This document shows positions 52,878 to 62,743 of a stretch of DNA of 64,000 nt, in pieces. The notes under the pieces were generated by a model. It was not told the DNA's origin, made no database searches, and worked only from the letters and a program-made list of their open reading frames with translations. Made by a program: the position numbers and the translations under genes. Each line of letters begins with the position of its first letter. Positions within the stretch are counted from its first letter, which is position 1. Source of the stretch: Motiliproteus sp965230735 (GTDB lineage: Bacteria; Pseudomonadota; Gammaproteobacteria; Pseudomonadales; Balneatricaceae); the NCBI RefSeq assembly GCF_965230735.1, contig NZ_OZ246016.1, forward strand, positions 1,364,001 through 1,428,000. The letters are read 5' to 3'.

Positions 52878-54536
52878 ATGATTAAAGATTTTATTTTGCC
52901 GGATATCGGCGAAGGTATCGTCGAGTGTGAGCTGGTCGAATGGCTGGTGGCCGAGGGTGATCTGATCGAAGAGGATCAGCCGGTCGCCGACGTGATGACC
53001 GACAAGGCGCTGGTACAGATTCCGGCGCCCTATGCCGGTCGGGTGACCAAGCTGTATTACCAGCAGGGCGACATCGCCAAGGTTCACTCGCCGCTGTTTG
53101 AGATCAACCTAGAGGGCGGTGAATCAGGTGGTGAGTCAGGCGGTGAATCAGCCGCTGCCGCCGAACCCGCCGCACCGGAATCAGCTCAATTCCAAAGTGC
53201 ACAAAACGCGGCGCAGAACGAAGCGCCTGCGGCGGCTGCACCGGTGGCCAGCGGGCCGATCGGTGCGGTGGAAGACTTTATTCTACCGGATATCGGTGAA
53301 GGTATCGTCGAGTGCGAGGTGGTCGAGTGGCTGGTGGCCGAAGGCGATCATATCGTTGAAGATCAACCGATCGTCGACGTGATGACCGATAAGGCACTGG
53401 TGCAGATCCCGGCCCACAAGAACGGCGTGATCGGCAAGCTCTATTACGCCCAAGGTGAGATCGCCAAGGTCCATTCGCCGTTGTTCGCGTTGATTCCCGA
53501 GGGTGCGGTAGCGACCGAGGCGGCGCCTGTGGCTGTTGAAGCGGTGGCTCCAGCGGCGGCAGTGAACGCACCGGTGGTGGCTCCGGTATCGGTTGCAGCG
53601 ACTTCCACTGCCGCGCCGGTACGTTCCGGCAAGGCGCTGGCCAGTCCGGCGGTGCGTCGAATCGCCCGTGAATACCAGATCGATATCGCCCAGGTACCGG
53701 GTTCGGGCAAGAACGGCCGGGTACTGAAGGAAGATATCGTCCGCTTCCAGCAGGGTGGTGTTGCTAGTCAGCCTGCCAATGTCGAAAGCGCAGCAAAATC
53801 GGTTTTGCAGCCGGTAGCCGCGCCTCAAGGCGAGGTTCGGGTCGAGCCGATCAAGGGTATCAAGGCCGCCATGGCACGGCAGATGAGTCTGTCGATGTCG
53901 ACCATTCCGCACTTCACCTACGGCGACGAGGTGGATGTCAGTGGCTTGCTGGCGATGCGTGCCAAGCTCAAGCCCAAGGCGGAAGAGCGGGGCATTCGCT
54001 TGACCCTGATGCCGTTCATCATGAAGGCGCTGGCGATGGCGATCTCCGAGTATCCGATCCTCAATAGCCGGGTCAACGACGACTGCACCGAGATTCACTA
54101 CCAGCCGCACTGCAATATCGGCATGGCGGTGGATTCGAAGATGGGTCTGATCGTGCCGAACATCAAGAAGGTCGAAACCCTGAGTATTCTGGAGATCGCC
54201 CAGGAAGTGGCCCGGCTGACCGAGTCGGCCCGTTCCGGACGGGTGGATCCGGCCGATCTGGCTGACGGTACCATCAGCATCTCCAATATCGGTGCGCTGG
54301 GTGGAACCTACGCGGTACCGGTGGTGAATCCGCCGGAGGTGGCGATCGTGGCACTGGGCAAGACCCAGTCGTTGCCGCGCTTCAACGACGCCGGCGAGGT
54401 GGAAGCCCGTTCGATCATGAACATCAGTTGGTCCGGCGACCATCGGATTATCGACGGTGGCACCATCGCCCGCTTCAGCCTGCTGTGGCAGTCGTTGCTG
54501 GAAGATCCGTCGGCGATGCTGTTGGATCTCTCCTAG
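52878..54536 (+). CDS. bkdB: Branched-chain 2-oxoacid dehydrogenase E2 with two lipoyl domains
   Basis: 552 residues. Two nearly identical lipoyl domains (about 1-78 and 131-207), each with MTDKALVQIP and lipoyl lysines K43 and K172; Ala/Pro/Glu-rich linkers; peripheral subunit-binding domain near 250-285 (ASPAVRRIAREYQIDIAQVPGSG in part); acyltransferase domain to the end with SWSGDHRIIDGG. Most BCKDH E2 chains have one lipoyl domain. No E3 (lpdV) follows, so the complex must use an E3 encoded elsewhere. Confidence 0.94.
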   Translation: MIKDFILPDIGEGIVECELVEWLVAEGDLIEEDQPVADVMTDKALVQIPAPYAGRVTKLYYQQGDIAKVHSPLFEINLEGGESGGESGGESAAAAEPAAPESAQFQSAQNAAQNEAPAAAAPVASGPIGAVEDFILPDIGEGIVECEVVEWLVAEGDHIVEDQPIVDVMTDKALVQIPAHKNGVIGKLYYAQGEIAKVHSPLFALIPEGAVATEAAPVAVEAVAPAAAVNAPVVAPVSVAATSTAAPVRSGKALASPAVRRIAREYQIDIAQVPGSGKNGRVLKEDIVRFQQGGVASQPANVESAAKSVLQPVAAPQGEVRVEPIKGIKAAMARQMSLSMSTIPHFTYGDEVDVSGLLAMRAKLKPKAEERGIRLTLMPFIMKALAMAISEYPILNSRVNDDCTEIHYQPHCNIGMAVDSKMGLIVPNIKKVETLSILEIAQEVARLTESARSGRVDPADLADGTISISNIGALGGTYAVPVVNPPEVAIVALGKTQSLPRFNDAGEVEARSIMNISWSGDHRIIDGGTIARFSLLWQSLLEDPSAMLLDLS

Positions 54537-54641
54537 CGGCCTAACCGGGTTTGCCAGTAGTCTTAAGGGCGCAAGATTATTTACTAGTTCGCTAGACTGA
54601 TCTTGTGCCCTAATCTTTGCCAATCCATCCGACGGCCGATT

Positions 54642-56519
54642 ATGGATAGATCCAACCTGCAGCAGTTCTATATCCCGGAGGAGCAGTCGTTCTACCTGCT
54701 CAGTCAGGATGATGCGCGCAAGCTGAAGAACTGGGTCAATCTGTGCCGAACCCAGCTCGAACGCTTGGGTTATAGCGATATCGAGATGATCGGCAAGGGT
54801 GCGTTCGGCTTTGTGTTCGGCGGTATCGACCGGCTCGGGCGCCAGCTGGTGTTCAAATTCTCCCGCATCACCCTACCGCAGCATGTGCAGGATCGGCTCG
54901 AAGAAGAGGCCTACATGCTGTCGCAGGTGGAGCATCGGCGGGTACCGAAGCTGATCGAGTTCCAGCGGGTTAAGCGTCAGGCGATCATGGTGATGGAGCG
55001 CTCGCCGGGGATGGACCTGGAACAGCTGTCGCTGCGAGAAGGACCGCTCTCCCCCCGTCTGGTGGTCCATATCGCCGCGCAGCTGGCCGATATCCTGTTG
55101 GCGCTTCGCGGCGCCGCGATCAGCAGCAATCGGCCGCTGGTCCATGGCGATATCAAACCGTCCAATGTGATGTTCGACCCCCGGGACGAGTCGATCGGCC
55201 TGATCGACTGGGGCTCGGCGGTGTTTGCCCAGCTTGATGAGCAGTACCAGCATGTCGGCGCCAATGTGATGGAGCTGATGTCGGACGATCTGCAAAACAG
55301 CAACGCCCGGCTGGGCGACGTTTACTTTATCGGTGAAGAGCAGCTCAACGGTGGGCTGTCGACGCCGCGCTTTGATGAGCAGGGCGCCGCCGGCACCCTC
55401 TATGCGCTGGCCTCCGGGCAGTCATGCCGCTTCGGCCATCTGGCGATTCCGCCCACCTCGCTGGGGTTACCCCAAGAGTTCGCCCGGGTGTTGGAAGGAC
55501 TGTTGTCGACCGAACCCGAGGTACGGCAGAAGGCCGGTGACTACTGGCTGCGCAACATGGCGTCGATGGCGCGGTTGCTGATGGTCGATCTGCCGGTCGA
55601 ACCGATCGCCCAGCAGGTGCCGGTTTGGATTCATCAGCAGAGCCGTCCGATCGACTCGGTGGTGTACAGCTCCCGGAAAGCCTTCCTGAAGGAGGAGGGG
55701 GTTCACGACAACTACCTGGATATCGACGATGTTCAGTTCGATCGCTATTACAAGAACTTCCTGCAGGGGATGGGCGAGACCGAAAAGGCCTTCCTGGCCG
55801 CAGTCAGTCGCTTGGGTAAGTTCCCGGTGGTGGGTGGTCTGGCGGTGCGGTGGGAGAGCGACGGGGTTTATATCGACTCCTGCCTGAACCTGCACGACCC
55901 GAGCCTGCGCGAGGCCTTCGTCAGCACCGTCAACAACCTGGTGACGCTGGCCCGTTCGATCTACCGACAGGGGATCTTCAAGAGCTGTCTGTTCGATGCC
56001 CGCTGTACCTTGCATGTGGAGCGCGAGCATGCCGAGTTGCCGTTTGTGCCGGAGCCGGATCAGCAGATCCCTTATGAGGTGGCCGCGGTGCCGGATCTGG
56101 AGGATCAGAGCCGCCTGCACTCCTACTTCGAGGATGGCCGCGACCCGGAGGAGAATCTGGAGCTGCCGGGCTCGATCATTGAGGTGATCAAGCGTCTGAA
56201 CCAGCTCCACCATACCGGGCTGATCATCTTCGAGAGCCTAGAAACCCACCTGAAGATTCACAGCTACTTCAAGCTGCTGAATCCGGAGCAGGAGTCGGAA
56301 TTTGTCGATTGCCTGGAGCTGTTGATGGCGGCGGTGCCCGAGATCCGTGGCCTCGGCGTAGCTGGCTTTATGAAGATGCCCTACAAGGACACCCGCTTTT
56401 TCGACCATATCGACCGGTTGCCGGAGCGCTACTATCCCCGCAATCCGAAGCAGATGCTGGATCAGGCCGCACCGGTTGAAGCCGATCATCCTGAATCGGC
56501 CCAAGCCGAATCGGCCTAG
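54642..56519 (+). CDS. Serine/threonine protein kinase-like protein
   Basis: 625 residues from the ATG at 54642. Kinase domain at about 45-330: glycine loop IGKGAFGFVFGG, VFKFS (Lys), catalytic loop VHGDIKPSNVMF, and IDWGS in place of DFG. The 300-residue C-terminal part (from PVWIHQQSRPIDSVVYSSRK) is unknown. No membrane segment. It follows the dehydrogenase genes by 105 bases; a link to their control, as with eukaryotic BCKDH kinase, would be pure analogy since the fold differs. Confidence 0.8.
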   Translation: MDRSNLQQFYIPEEQSFYLLSQDDARKLKNWVNLCRTQLERLGYSDIEMIGKGAFGFVFGGIDRLGRQLVFKFSRITLPQHVQDRLEEEAYMLSQVEHRRVPKLIEFQRVKRQAIMVMERSPGMDLEQLSLREGPLSPRLVVHIAAQLADILLALRGAAISSNRPLVHGDIKPSNVMFDPRDESIGLIDWGSAVFAQLDEQYQHVGANVMELMSDDLQNSNARLGDVYFIGEEQLNGGLSTPRFDEQGAAGTLYALASGQSCRFGHLAIPPTSLGLPQEFARVLEGLLSTEPEVRQKAGDYWLRNMASMARLLMVDLPVEPIAQQVPVWIHQQSRPIDSVVYSSRKAFLKEEGVHDNYLDIDDVQFDRYYKNFLQGMGETEKAFLAAVSRLGKFPVVGGLAVRWESDGVYIDSCLNLHDPSLREAFVSTVNNLVTLARSIYRQGIFKSCLFDARCTLHVEREHAELPFVPEPDQQIPYEVAAVPDLEDQSRLHSYFEDGRDPEENLELPGSIIEVIKRLNQLHHTGLIIFESLETHLKIHSYFKLLNPEQESEFVDCLELLMAAVPEIRGLGVAGFMKMPYKDTRFFDHIDRLPERYYPRNPKQMLDQAAPVEADHPESAQAESA

Positions 56520-56573
56520 GCGTTCACGGCCCTTTACTCTGGCCACTCTCGACGACTATCGTTGACGGCGACT

Positions 56574-57473
56574 TTATGCCGGCGGTCTGCCGGCTATCTG
56601 CTGCAGCACCGGAATCATCGCGCTGGCGGCGCTTGAGAGCGGATAGCGTTTGCGGGTGTAGATCCCGACCCGACGGGCCACCTGCGGCTGCTGGACCGGT
56701 CGCCATTCGGCGCCCTGCTGTTCGATCTGCGGAATACAGAGCGACGGCACCACGCTGACCCCCAGTCCGCAGACCACCATTCGAATAATGGTCACCAGCT
56801 GATGGGACTCGAACTCGATATTCAGCGCCAGCTGATGCTCGGCGACGATATCGAGCACCATCTGGCGGATCATCGACGGGGCCTGCAGGGTCAGAAAGGG
56901 GGAGTCGCAAAGTTGTTGCCAGCGCAGTTGCCGGTGTTTGAGTAGCGCATGCCCCGGCGGCAGCACCGCAACGAAATGATCGGTGTAGAGCGGTTCGAAG
57001 GCGAGGTCGTCGCTGCAGTCCAGCTCGAACGCGACGGCCAGCTCGACCTGGCCGCTGGCCACCATCGCCACCGCTTCTTCGGCCACCACATCCTGCACCC
57101 GAATCCGAACCGCCGGATAGGCCTCTCGGTAGGCGGCCAGAGCGCTGGGCAACTGGTGGCCGGCAAAGGAAGGCATCGCCGCCACGGTCAGCAGACCGCG
57201 TTTAAGGGCGAACAGGTTATGCAGATCATCCAGTGCGCCGTCCCAGTCCTGCAGCAACCGCAGCGCCACCGGCAGGAACTGTTCCCCCTCGGGGGTCAAC
57301 GCCAGCACTCGGGTCGAGCGCACCAGCAGGGTGCCGCCGACGTTCTCTTCCAGGTTGCGGATCGCGATACTCAGGGCCGGCTGCGACAGGTGCACCCGGT
57401 CGCTGGCTTCGGTGAAACTGCCGGTTTGGGCCACAGCGATAAAGGCACGTAGCTGTTTGATCGATATATTCAT
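56574..57473 (-). CDS. LysR-family transcriptional regulator
   Basis: 299 residues. HTH (IKQLRAFIAVAQTGSFTEAS, VHLSQPALSIAIRNLEE) at 5-45 and a substrate domain (about 90-295). Divergent from the DUF3014 gene. An A+T-rich stretch with ATAAA-N5-TTTAT (57475-57490) near its start may be its own site. Regulated pathway unknown. Confidence 0.88.
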   Translation of the reverse strand: MNISIKQLRAFIAVAQTGSFTEASDRVHLSQPALSIAIRNLEENVGGTLLVRSTRVLALTPEGEQFLPVALRLLQDWDGALDDLHNLFALKRGLLTVAAMPSFAGHQLPSALAAYREAYPAVRIRVQDVVAEEAVAMVASGQVELAVAFELDCSDDLAFEPLYTDHFVAVLPPGHALLKHRQLRWQQLCDSPFLTLQAPSMIRQMVLDIVAEHQLALNIEFESHQLVTIIRMVVCGLGVSVVPSLCIPQIEQQGAEWRPVQQPQVARRVGIYTRKRYPLSSAASAMIPVLQQIAGRPPA

Positions 57474-57702
57474 AAATAATGTTTATAAATGATCGGCAGT
57501 AATCTTGTCTAACTTATTCGATAGGCGGTTCTGTTGAGGGGTTGCCGGCGGCTTCGAAGCGAGGCCGCGTTGTTAGGGAAGGGGGGTGGAATAGGTTTAA
57601 AAAGGGCTGCTAAAGAGAGTGCAAGCACTTGATAAAACGGATGATCTGGTTGGCTTCCGGCGGTTAGACCATGTTAGATTCGGATAAACTCGAACAAAGG
57701 CG

Positions 57703-58653
57703 ATGACTGTGAACATTCGGCAACATTCTCAACGGGGATTAGCTCTGGTTCAGGTACTGCTGTTGTTGGTTACCCTGCTGTTGGCGGTTGGTGTCGGTTA
57801 TCTGATGTTGAAACAACCGCCCGATGCGCCCCTACTCAGCGGCACAACCCAGATCCCGGCTGCCGATTCGGTTGCCAGCCCGCAGCCGTCACAGCCTTCG
57901 AGCACGCCAACAGTCGCACAACCCCCGAAAGTCGAGAGCCCGCCTGACCGCATCGTGACGGCCCCCGCTTCCCCATTACCGCAAGAGCCTCAGTCACTTC
58001 GTCCTGAACCGGTAGCCGCTTTTGCACCGGAACCGCAGTTGCCGCTAACAGATCCGTCGCTTCCGGCTCTCGACAACAGTGACGCTACCTTCCGGCAAGC
58101 CCTGGGCGAGTTGGAATCGAGCCGCCTGCTGCTGGACTGGCTGATTGACGAAGAGCTGATCCGTAAGCTGGTGGTAACCGTTGATAATATGGCGGTGGGT
58201 AAGATCCCGCGTAAGCACAGTCCGTTACGGCCGATGACGGATAAGTTTCGTCCGTCGGTCAAGGGTGAGCAGATCTGGCTGGATGGCTACAACTTCGGCC
58301 GTTACGGCTCCTATCTGACGCTGCTGGAGAAGATCGACAGTAGCGCCTGGATTGCGCTCTATCGGCGCTATTACCCGTTGATGCAACAGGCCTACGCGGA
58401 GCTGGGTTATCCGAGACAACGCTTTCATGATCGGATGTTGAAGGCGCTGGATCATCTGCTGGCGGCACCGGTCAAGCCTCGGGCGCTGGCGCTGGCGCAG
58501 CCTTCGGTGATGTTTGTCTATGCCGACCCCAAACTCGAACAGCTCAGTGCCGTGCACAAGCAGATGTTGCGGATCGGTCCGGTCAATGCGTCCCGGGTGC
58601 TGGAGATAGCCGCGGTGTTGCGTACCGAGTTGGGTCGTCTGCCGGTCCCTTGA
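57703..58653 (+). CDS. DUF3014 membrane-anchored protein
   Basis: 316 residues. One N-terminal helix (about 14-35), a Pro/Ser/Thr-rich linker (about 38-118), and a DUF3014 domain (about 120-316) starting LPALDNSDATFRQALGEL and including YGSYLTLLEKIDSSAW. Type II membrane topology expected. Family function unknown. ATG at 57703 follows AAAGG. Confidence 0.82.
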   Translation: MTVNIRQHSQRGLALVQVLLLLVTLLLAVGVGYLMLKQPPDAPLLSGTTQIPAADSVASPQPSQPSSTPTVAQPPKVESPPDRIVTAPASPLPQEPQSLRPEPVAAFAPEPQLPLTDPSLPALDNSDATFRQALGELESSRLLLDWLIDEELIRKLVVTVDNMAVGKIPRKHSPLRPMTDKFRPSVKGEQIWLDGYNFGRYGSYLTLLEKIDSSAWIALYRRYYPLMQQAYAELGYPRQRFHDRMLKALDHLLAAPVKPRALALAQPSVMFVYADPKLEQLSAVHKQMLRIGPVNASRVLEIAAVLRTELGRLPVP

Positions 58654-58772
58654 TCGATCATCCCGCTCAGAGCCGACCCGGCTATTAGTAAGATTCATTT
58701 GCCAGTGGGCGACTTTTTGTCGGCCAGTTGGCATAATTCTCGGCGCAGTAGCGAGAAAAAAATAACAATAAG

Positions 58773-59258
58773 ATGGTGAAGCCAATGGATGCGCGTGTAC
58801 CCTTCTGCGCTTACCAGTCCTGTGTTCAGCCGGACTGGATCGACTATAACGGCCACATGAACGTGGCTTACTACGTGCTGGCCTTTGATCAGGCTACCGA
58901 TGCCTTTAATTCCAATCTGGATCTTGGTCCCGAGTATGTTGCCAGGACCCGGAAATCCCTGTTCGTTGTCGATATGAACGTCACCTACCGTCGTGAACTC
59001 AAAGAGGGCGCGCGGATCAGTTGTACCACCCAACTTCTCGAATTTGATGCCAAGAAAGTGCGCCTGTTTCATCAGATGTTTCAGGACGACGAGGGCTTCC
59101 TGGCCGCCACCAATGAATTGATCATGGTCCATGTGGACCTGGAAACCGGTAAGAGCTGCCCGTTCCCGGAAGAAGCGCTGGAACGGCTTCAGGCGATGGC
59201 CCGTCAGCACCAGAGCCTGGCGATTCCGGAGAATGCGGGACGGGTATTGTCGCTCTGA
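58773..59258 (+). CDS. Hotdog-fold acyl-CoA thioesterase, betainyl-CoA thioesterase-like
   Basis: 161 residues. QPDWIDYNGHMNVAYYVLAFD has the 4-hydroxybenzoyl-CoA thioesterase motif with the catalytic Asp, and resembles thioesterases of carnitine degradation clusters. No carnitine genes are near, so substrate remains open. ATGs at 58773 and 58785 are both possible. Confidence 0.82.
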   Translation: MVKPMDARVPFCAYQSCVQPDWIDYNGHMNVAYYVLAFDQATDAFNSNLDLGPEYVARTRKSLFVVDMNVTYRRELKEGARISCTTQLLEFDAKKVRLFHQMFQDDEGFLAATNELIMVHVDLETGKSCPFPEEALERLQAMARQHQSLAIPENAGRVLSL

Positions 59259-59940
59259 AGTTTCAGTGTTATCCCAACGTTCTCATTGCGCCCTATCGGG
59301 CACCTTAAGGATATGCGCCGCCATATCCTTAAGAATCCTAGGCGGCCCCTGTGAAAACGCCCTGCGGGTACGCGCCTTCGGCGCTATAAACCCCGGCCAG
59401 AGGCGGGACGAAGGGGCATCCTTGCCCCTGCGCCCCGTCACGTCATCCATGACGCGCCCCTTCGGGCCTGTTTCAGTCCGAGGTTTATCGTTTTCGAAGG
59501 GGGATTGGGTGCAAGCCGCCACGTCAGTTGTTGAGTCGAAGACCTGTCATTGCTGCCGGTGAGCACGTGAGCGGAATTTGGATCAGGCCCTCTTTTTCAA
59601 AAGAGGGGCGAGGCAGGGATGCCGAGCCGCAGCGCCGGGGCAGGAGCCCCGTTGCTGCGCCCCAAATTGCGCTTGCGCGCGCAGCGAACCCTTCAGGGCG
59701 GTAGCAGGCGGCTGGCACCGAAAAGCGTTTTTTGCTTCGTTTTTGTCGCGACTGACAAAAATGACGGCGCCCGGCGGGGCGCAATAGAAGCCAAAGCCCA
59801 GTGGCTTAATTCAGGATTACGCTAACGTTAAACTGCTCACTGTAGCAGCTACCACCTGAGCTGGAGATACCCGTTATTGGGTCTGATTGATAATTGAGGC
59901 CCGCAACATGGCGGGCCTTCAGGTTTACGAATCCGACAGG
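59259..59940. other. Hairpin-rich region without a recognisable gene
   Basis: 682 bases, the longest gene-free stretch. Contains a perfect 12-base inverted repeat CTTAAGGATATG / CATATCCTTAAG (59304-59333), small hairpins such as GGGGCA-TCCT-TGCCCC near 59415 and GCGCC-TTC-GGCGC near 59371, then a region with GGCAGGGATGCCGAGCCGC near 59611. Short frames exist on both strands but have no ribosome sites or known motifs. Looks like an inserted or decayed repeat element. Confidence 0.55.
59898..59917. terminator. Hairpin after acetoacetyl-CoA synthetase gene
   Basis: GGCCCGC-AACATG-GCGGGCC, perfect 7-base stem, 23 bases after the stop (minus strand), followed there by TCAATTAT. Weak T run. Confidence 0.6.
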
Positions 59941-61887
59941 TTAGTTTTGTAACTCGGGCAGATCACGATAAAACTCCAGCGCCTCCGGATTGGCCAGCGC
60001 ATCGGTGTTCTTCACCGCTTCGTTATGGATCACCTTGGTCACGGCAACCTCAACAATCTTGCCGCTGATGGTGCGCGGAATATCCGCCACCTGAATCACC
60101 TTGGCCGGCACATGGCGGGGGGTGGTGTTGGCGCGGATGGTGGCTTTGATCGTTTTGATCAGCTCGTCATCCAGTTGGCAGCCTGGCTGCAGGACCACGA
60201 ACAGCACCACCCGCAGATCGTCCTGCCAGCGCTGGCCGACGGCGATACTCTCCTTGACCTGCTCGACTTTCTCCACCTGACGGTAGATTTCGGCGGTGCC
60301 GATTCGAACGCCGCCCGGGTTCAGCACCGCGTCGGAGCGACCGTGGATGATCAGGCCGTCGTGTTCGGTGATCTCGCCGTAGTCGCCGTGGGCCCAGATA
60401 TTGTCGAACTGCTCGAAGTAGGCGCCACGGAATTTGTGATCGCCTTCGTCGTCCCAGAAATAGATCGGCATCGACGGGAAGGGGTGGGTGCAGACCAGTT
60501 CACCCTTCTGCTGTCGGACCGGACGACCGTCGTCGTCAAAGATGTTGACCGCCATCCCCAGGCCCAGGCACTGCAGCTCGCCGCGATAGACCGGCTTGAT
60601 CGGGCAGCCCAAGGCGAAGCAGGAGATGATGTCGGTGCCGCCGGAGATCGATGCCAGCAGCAGGTCCGCCTTGATGTCCCGGTAGACATAATCAAAGCTC
60701 TCGTGGGCCAACGGTGAACCGGTCGACAACACCGCTTTCAGCGGGCTCAGATCATGCTTCTGGCCGGGCAGGTAACCGGCCTTTTCCAGCGCTGAGATGT
60801 ACTTGGCGCTGGTGCCGAAGATGCTGACCTGCTCCTGTTCGGCAATTTTCCAAAGCACGCCGGGGCCTGGGGCGAACGGCGAACCGTCGTACAGCAGCAC
60901 GGTGGCTTCGCAGGCCAGACCGCTGACCAGCCAGTTCCACATCATCCAACCGCAGGTGGTGTAGTAGAACAGGGTATCGTCGGGCTTCAGGTCGGTGTGC
61001 AGCAGGTGCTCTTTCAGGTGCTGGATCAGGGTGCCGCCGGCGCTGTGAACGATGCATTTGGGTACTCCGGTGGTACCGGAGGAGTACATCACGTAGAGCG
61101 GGTGATCGAACGGCAACTGCTCGAACTCGATCTCGCAGGCGTCGGTGTCTTCAAACTCGGGCAGCAGCACGGCGTTGTCCAGGCCGCTCAGGTCAGGCGC
61201 GTCCGACATAAAGGGGATCACGATGATCTTCTCAACCGAGTCGAGCCGGTCGGCGATGCCCTGAATCCGCTCCAGCGAGTTGAGGGACTTGCCGTTGTAC
61301 AGGTAGCCGTCGGTGGTGAACAGAATCCGCGGCCGGATCTGACCGAAGCGATCGACCACGCCGTTGATACCGAAGTCGGGGGAGCAGGAACTCCAGACCG
61401 CGCCGATACTGCTGGTGGCCAGCATCGCCACCAGGGTATCGATGATATTGGGCATAAAGCCGGCGATCCGATCGCCCGGTTGGATACCGTGCTGACGCAG
61501 GGCAGAAGCCAGTCGGGCGGTGCGTAGGTAGAGCTCGGCGTAACTGATACTGATCCGGCGATCGGTTTCGGTACGGAAGATCAGCGCGGTCTTGTCATCG
61601 CGGCGACGCAACAGGTTTTCGGCAAAGTTGAGCCGCGCTTCTGGGAACCAGCGAGCCCCCGGCATTTTGTCGCCATCGCTGAGAATCTGCTGACCCGGCT
61701 CGCCAATGATCCCGCCGAACTGCCACATCTTGGACCAGAACTGTTCCGGCTGCTCGATACTCCAGCGGTAGAGGTCGTCGTAGCCGTCCATCGGGCGGTT
61801 CTGCTCACTGCTGACCTGTTGCATCAGCGAGGACAGGTTGGAGGCTTCAATACGTTGTGGGCTGGGGCGCCAGAGGGGGTCGGTCAT
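59941..61887 (-). CDS. aacS: Acetoacetyl-CoA synthetase
   Basis: 648 residues, ANL superfamily. ARWFPEARLNFAENLL near 85, the P-loop YSSGTTGVPKCIVHS near 265, the acetoacetyl-CoA ligase stretch TTCGWMMWNWLVSGLA, and the C-terminal catalytic Lys in IPRTISGKIVEVAV near 612. Activates acetoacetate with ATP and CoA in the cytoplasm, the product of leucine and ketone degradation. Divergent from a TetR gene that may control it. Confidence 0.95.
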   Translation of the reverse strand: MTDPLWRPSPQRIEASNLSSLMQQVSSEQNRPMDGYDDLYRWSIEQPEQFWSKMWQFGGIIGEPGQQILSDGDKMPGARWFPEARLNFAENLLRRRDDKTALIFRTETDRRISISYAELYLRTARLASALRQHGIQPGDRIAGFMPNIIDTLVAMLATSSIGAVWSSCSPDFGINGVVDRFGQIRPRILFTTDGYLYNGKSLNSLERIQGIADRLDSVEKIIVIPFMSDAPDLSGLDNAVLLPEFEDTDACEIEFEQLPFDHPLYVMYSSGTTGVPKCIVHSAGGTLIQHLKEHLLHTDLKPDDTLFYYTTCGWMMWNWLVSGLACEATVLLYDGSPFAPGPGVLWKIAEQEQVSIFGTSAKYISALEKAGYLPGQKHDLSPLKAVLSTGSPLAHESFDYVYRDIKADLLLASISGGTDIISCFALGCPIKPVYRGELQCLGLGMAVNIFDDDGRPVRQQKGELVCTHPFPSMPIYFWDDEGDHKFRGAYFEQFDNIWAHGDYGEITEHDGLIIHGRSDAVLNPGGVRIGTAEIYRQVEKVEQVKESIAVGQRWQDDLRVVLFVVLQPGCQLDDELIKTIKATIRANTTPRHVPAKVIQVADIPRTISGKIVEVAVTKVIHNEAVKNTDALANPEALEFYRDLPELQN

Positions 61888-62088
61888 GGTCGAGTCCTGC
61901 GTAGTTATTGCTGTTGTGGCAGCATTATTGATGCTTTGCTTATATTTGTTAAATGTAGATATTTAATCGATTTATTTGTTTTATTTATAAGGTGTTCGAG
62001 TCTTTCCAGGCTGGCTGCATTTCGGCTGAGCCAGTATGATCAGTAAAACTTTAGCTGCTGCCGCACCGGTCGGCCCGATAGGACGCCA

Positions 62089-62640
62089 ATGAACGAAAAG
62101 TTGAAACAGGATGCCTGGATCCAGGAGGCTTTCTCCGCCCTGGCCGAGGGAGGTGTGGCCAGTGTGAAGGTCGAGGTGCTGGCGAAGCGTTTGAAGGTCA
62201 CCAAGGGCAGTTTCTATTGGCACTTCAAGAACCGGCCTCAATTGCTCGAGAAGATGTTGGAGAGCTGGCGCGAAGGGCGAATCCGCACCATTCGTGAGCA
62301 GGTGGAGGGTGATCGGCCCGCCGGTCAGATCCTCGACGAGTTGCTGCAGCTCTATCTGGATCGGGCCAACCCTCGCGGTAATGCGATTGAATTGGCGGTA
62401 CGCGACTGGGCCCGTAGCGATGAAGCGGCGGCGGGAGCCGTGGCTCTGGTTGACCGTCAGCGGCTCGAGTCGGTGGCCGGTCTCTACCGACAGCTGACCG
62501 ATTCGGAAGCCGAAGCCTATGCCAAGGCATTCTTGTTCTACAGCTACGTATTTGGCAGCAGCCTGGTGAATACCAGCGCCAGTGACGTGGTTGACGACGC
62601 CGAGCTACGCCAACGTTGTGGCGCGCTATTGGTCAATTGA
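62089..62640 (+). CDS. TetR-family regulator
   Basis: 183 residues. N-terminal HTH with VASVKVEVLAKRLKVTKGSFYWHFKNRPQLLE split over residues 23-54 and a helical ligand domain. Divergent from aacS across a 201-base A+T-rich gap; likely targets are aacS and itself. Ends at a bidirectional terminator shared with the isovaleryl-CoA dehydrogenase gene. Confidence 0.9.
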   Translation: MNEKLKQDAWIQEAFSALAEGGVASVKVEVLAKRLKVTKGSFYWHFKNRPQLLEKMLESWREGRIRTIREQVEGDRPAGQILDELLQLYLDRANPRGNAIELAVRDWARSDEAAAGAVALVDRQRLESVAGLYRQLTDSEAEAYAKAFLFYSYVFGSSLVNTSASDVVDDAELRQRCGALLVN

Positions 62641-62681
62641 GGTTGAAATCCTAGAGACCTGAGTCCAGAGAGTTCTAAATA

Positions 62682-62721
62682 AAAACGGCCCCTGTCGATA
62701 GTCACCGACAGGGGCCGTTTT
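62682..62721. terminator. Bidirectional terminator between tetR and ivd
   Basis: Perfect 16-base inverted repeat AAAACGGCCCCTGTCG / CGACAGGGGCCGTTTT with an 8-base loop; ends in a T run on both strands, 41 bases from tetR and 22 from ivd. Confidence 0.95.
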
Positions 62722-62743
62722 GTATCACGTGAATTTCTGCTGA

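Noticed and set aside
59283..59522. Possible 79-codon minus-strand gene in the hairpin-rich region
   Set aside because: No ribosome site; the product is basic, Pro/Arg-rich and follows the hairpins; more likely non-coding.
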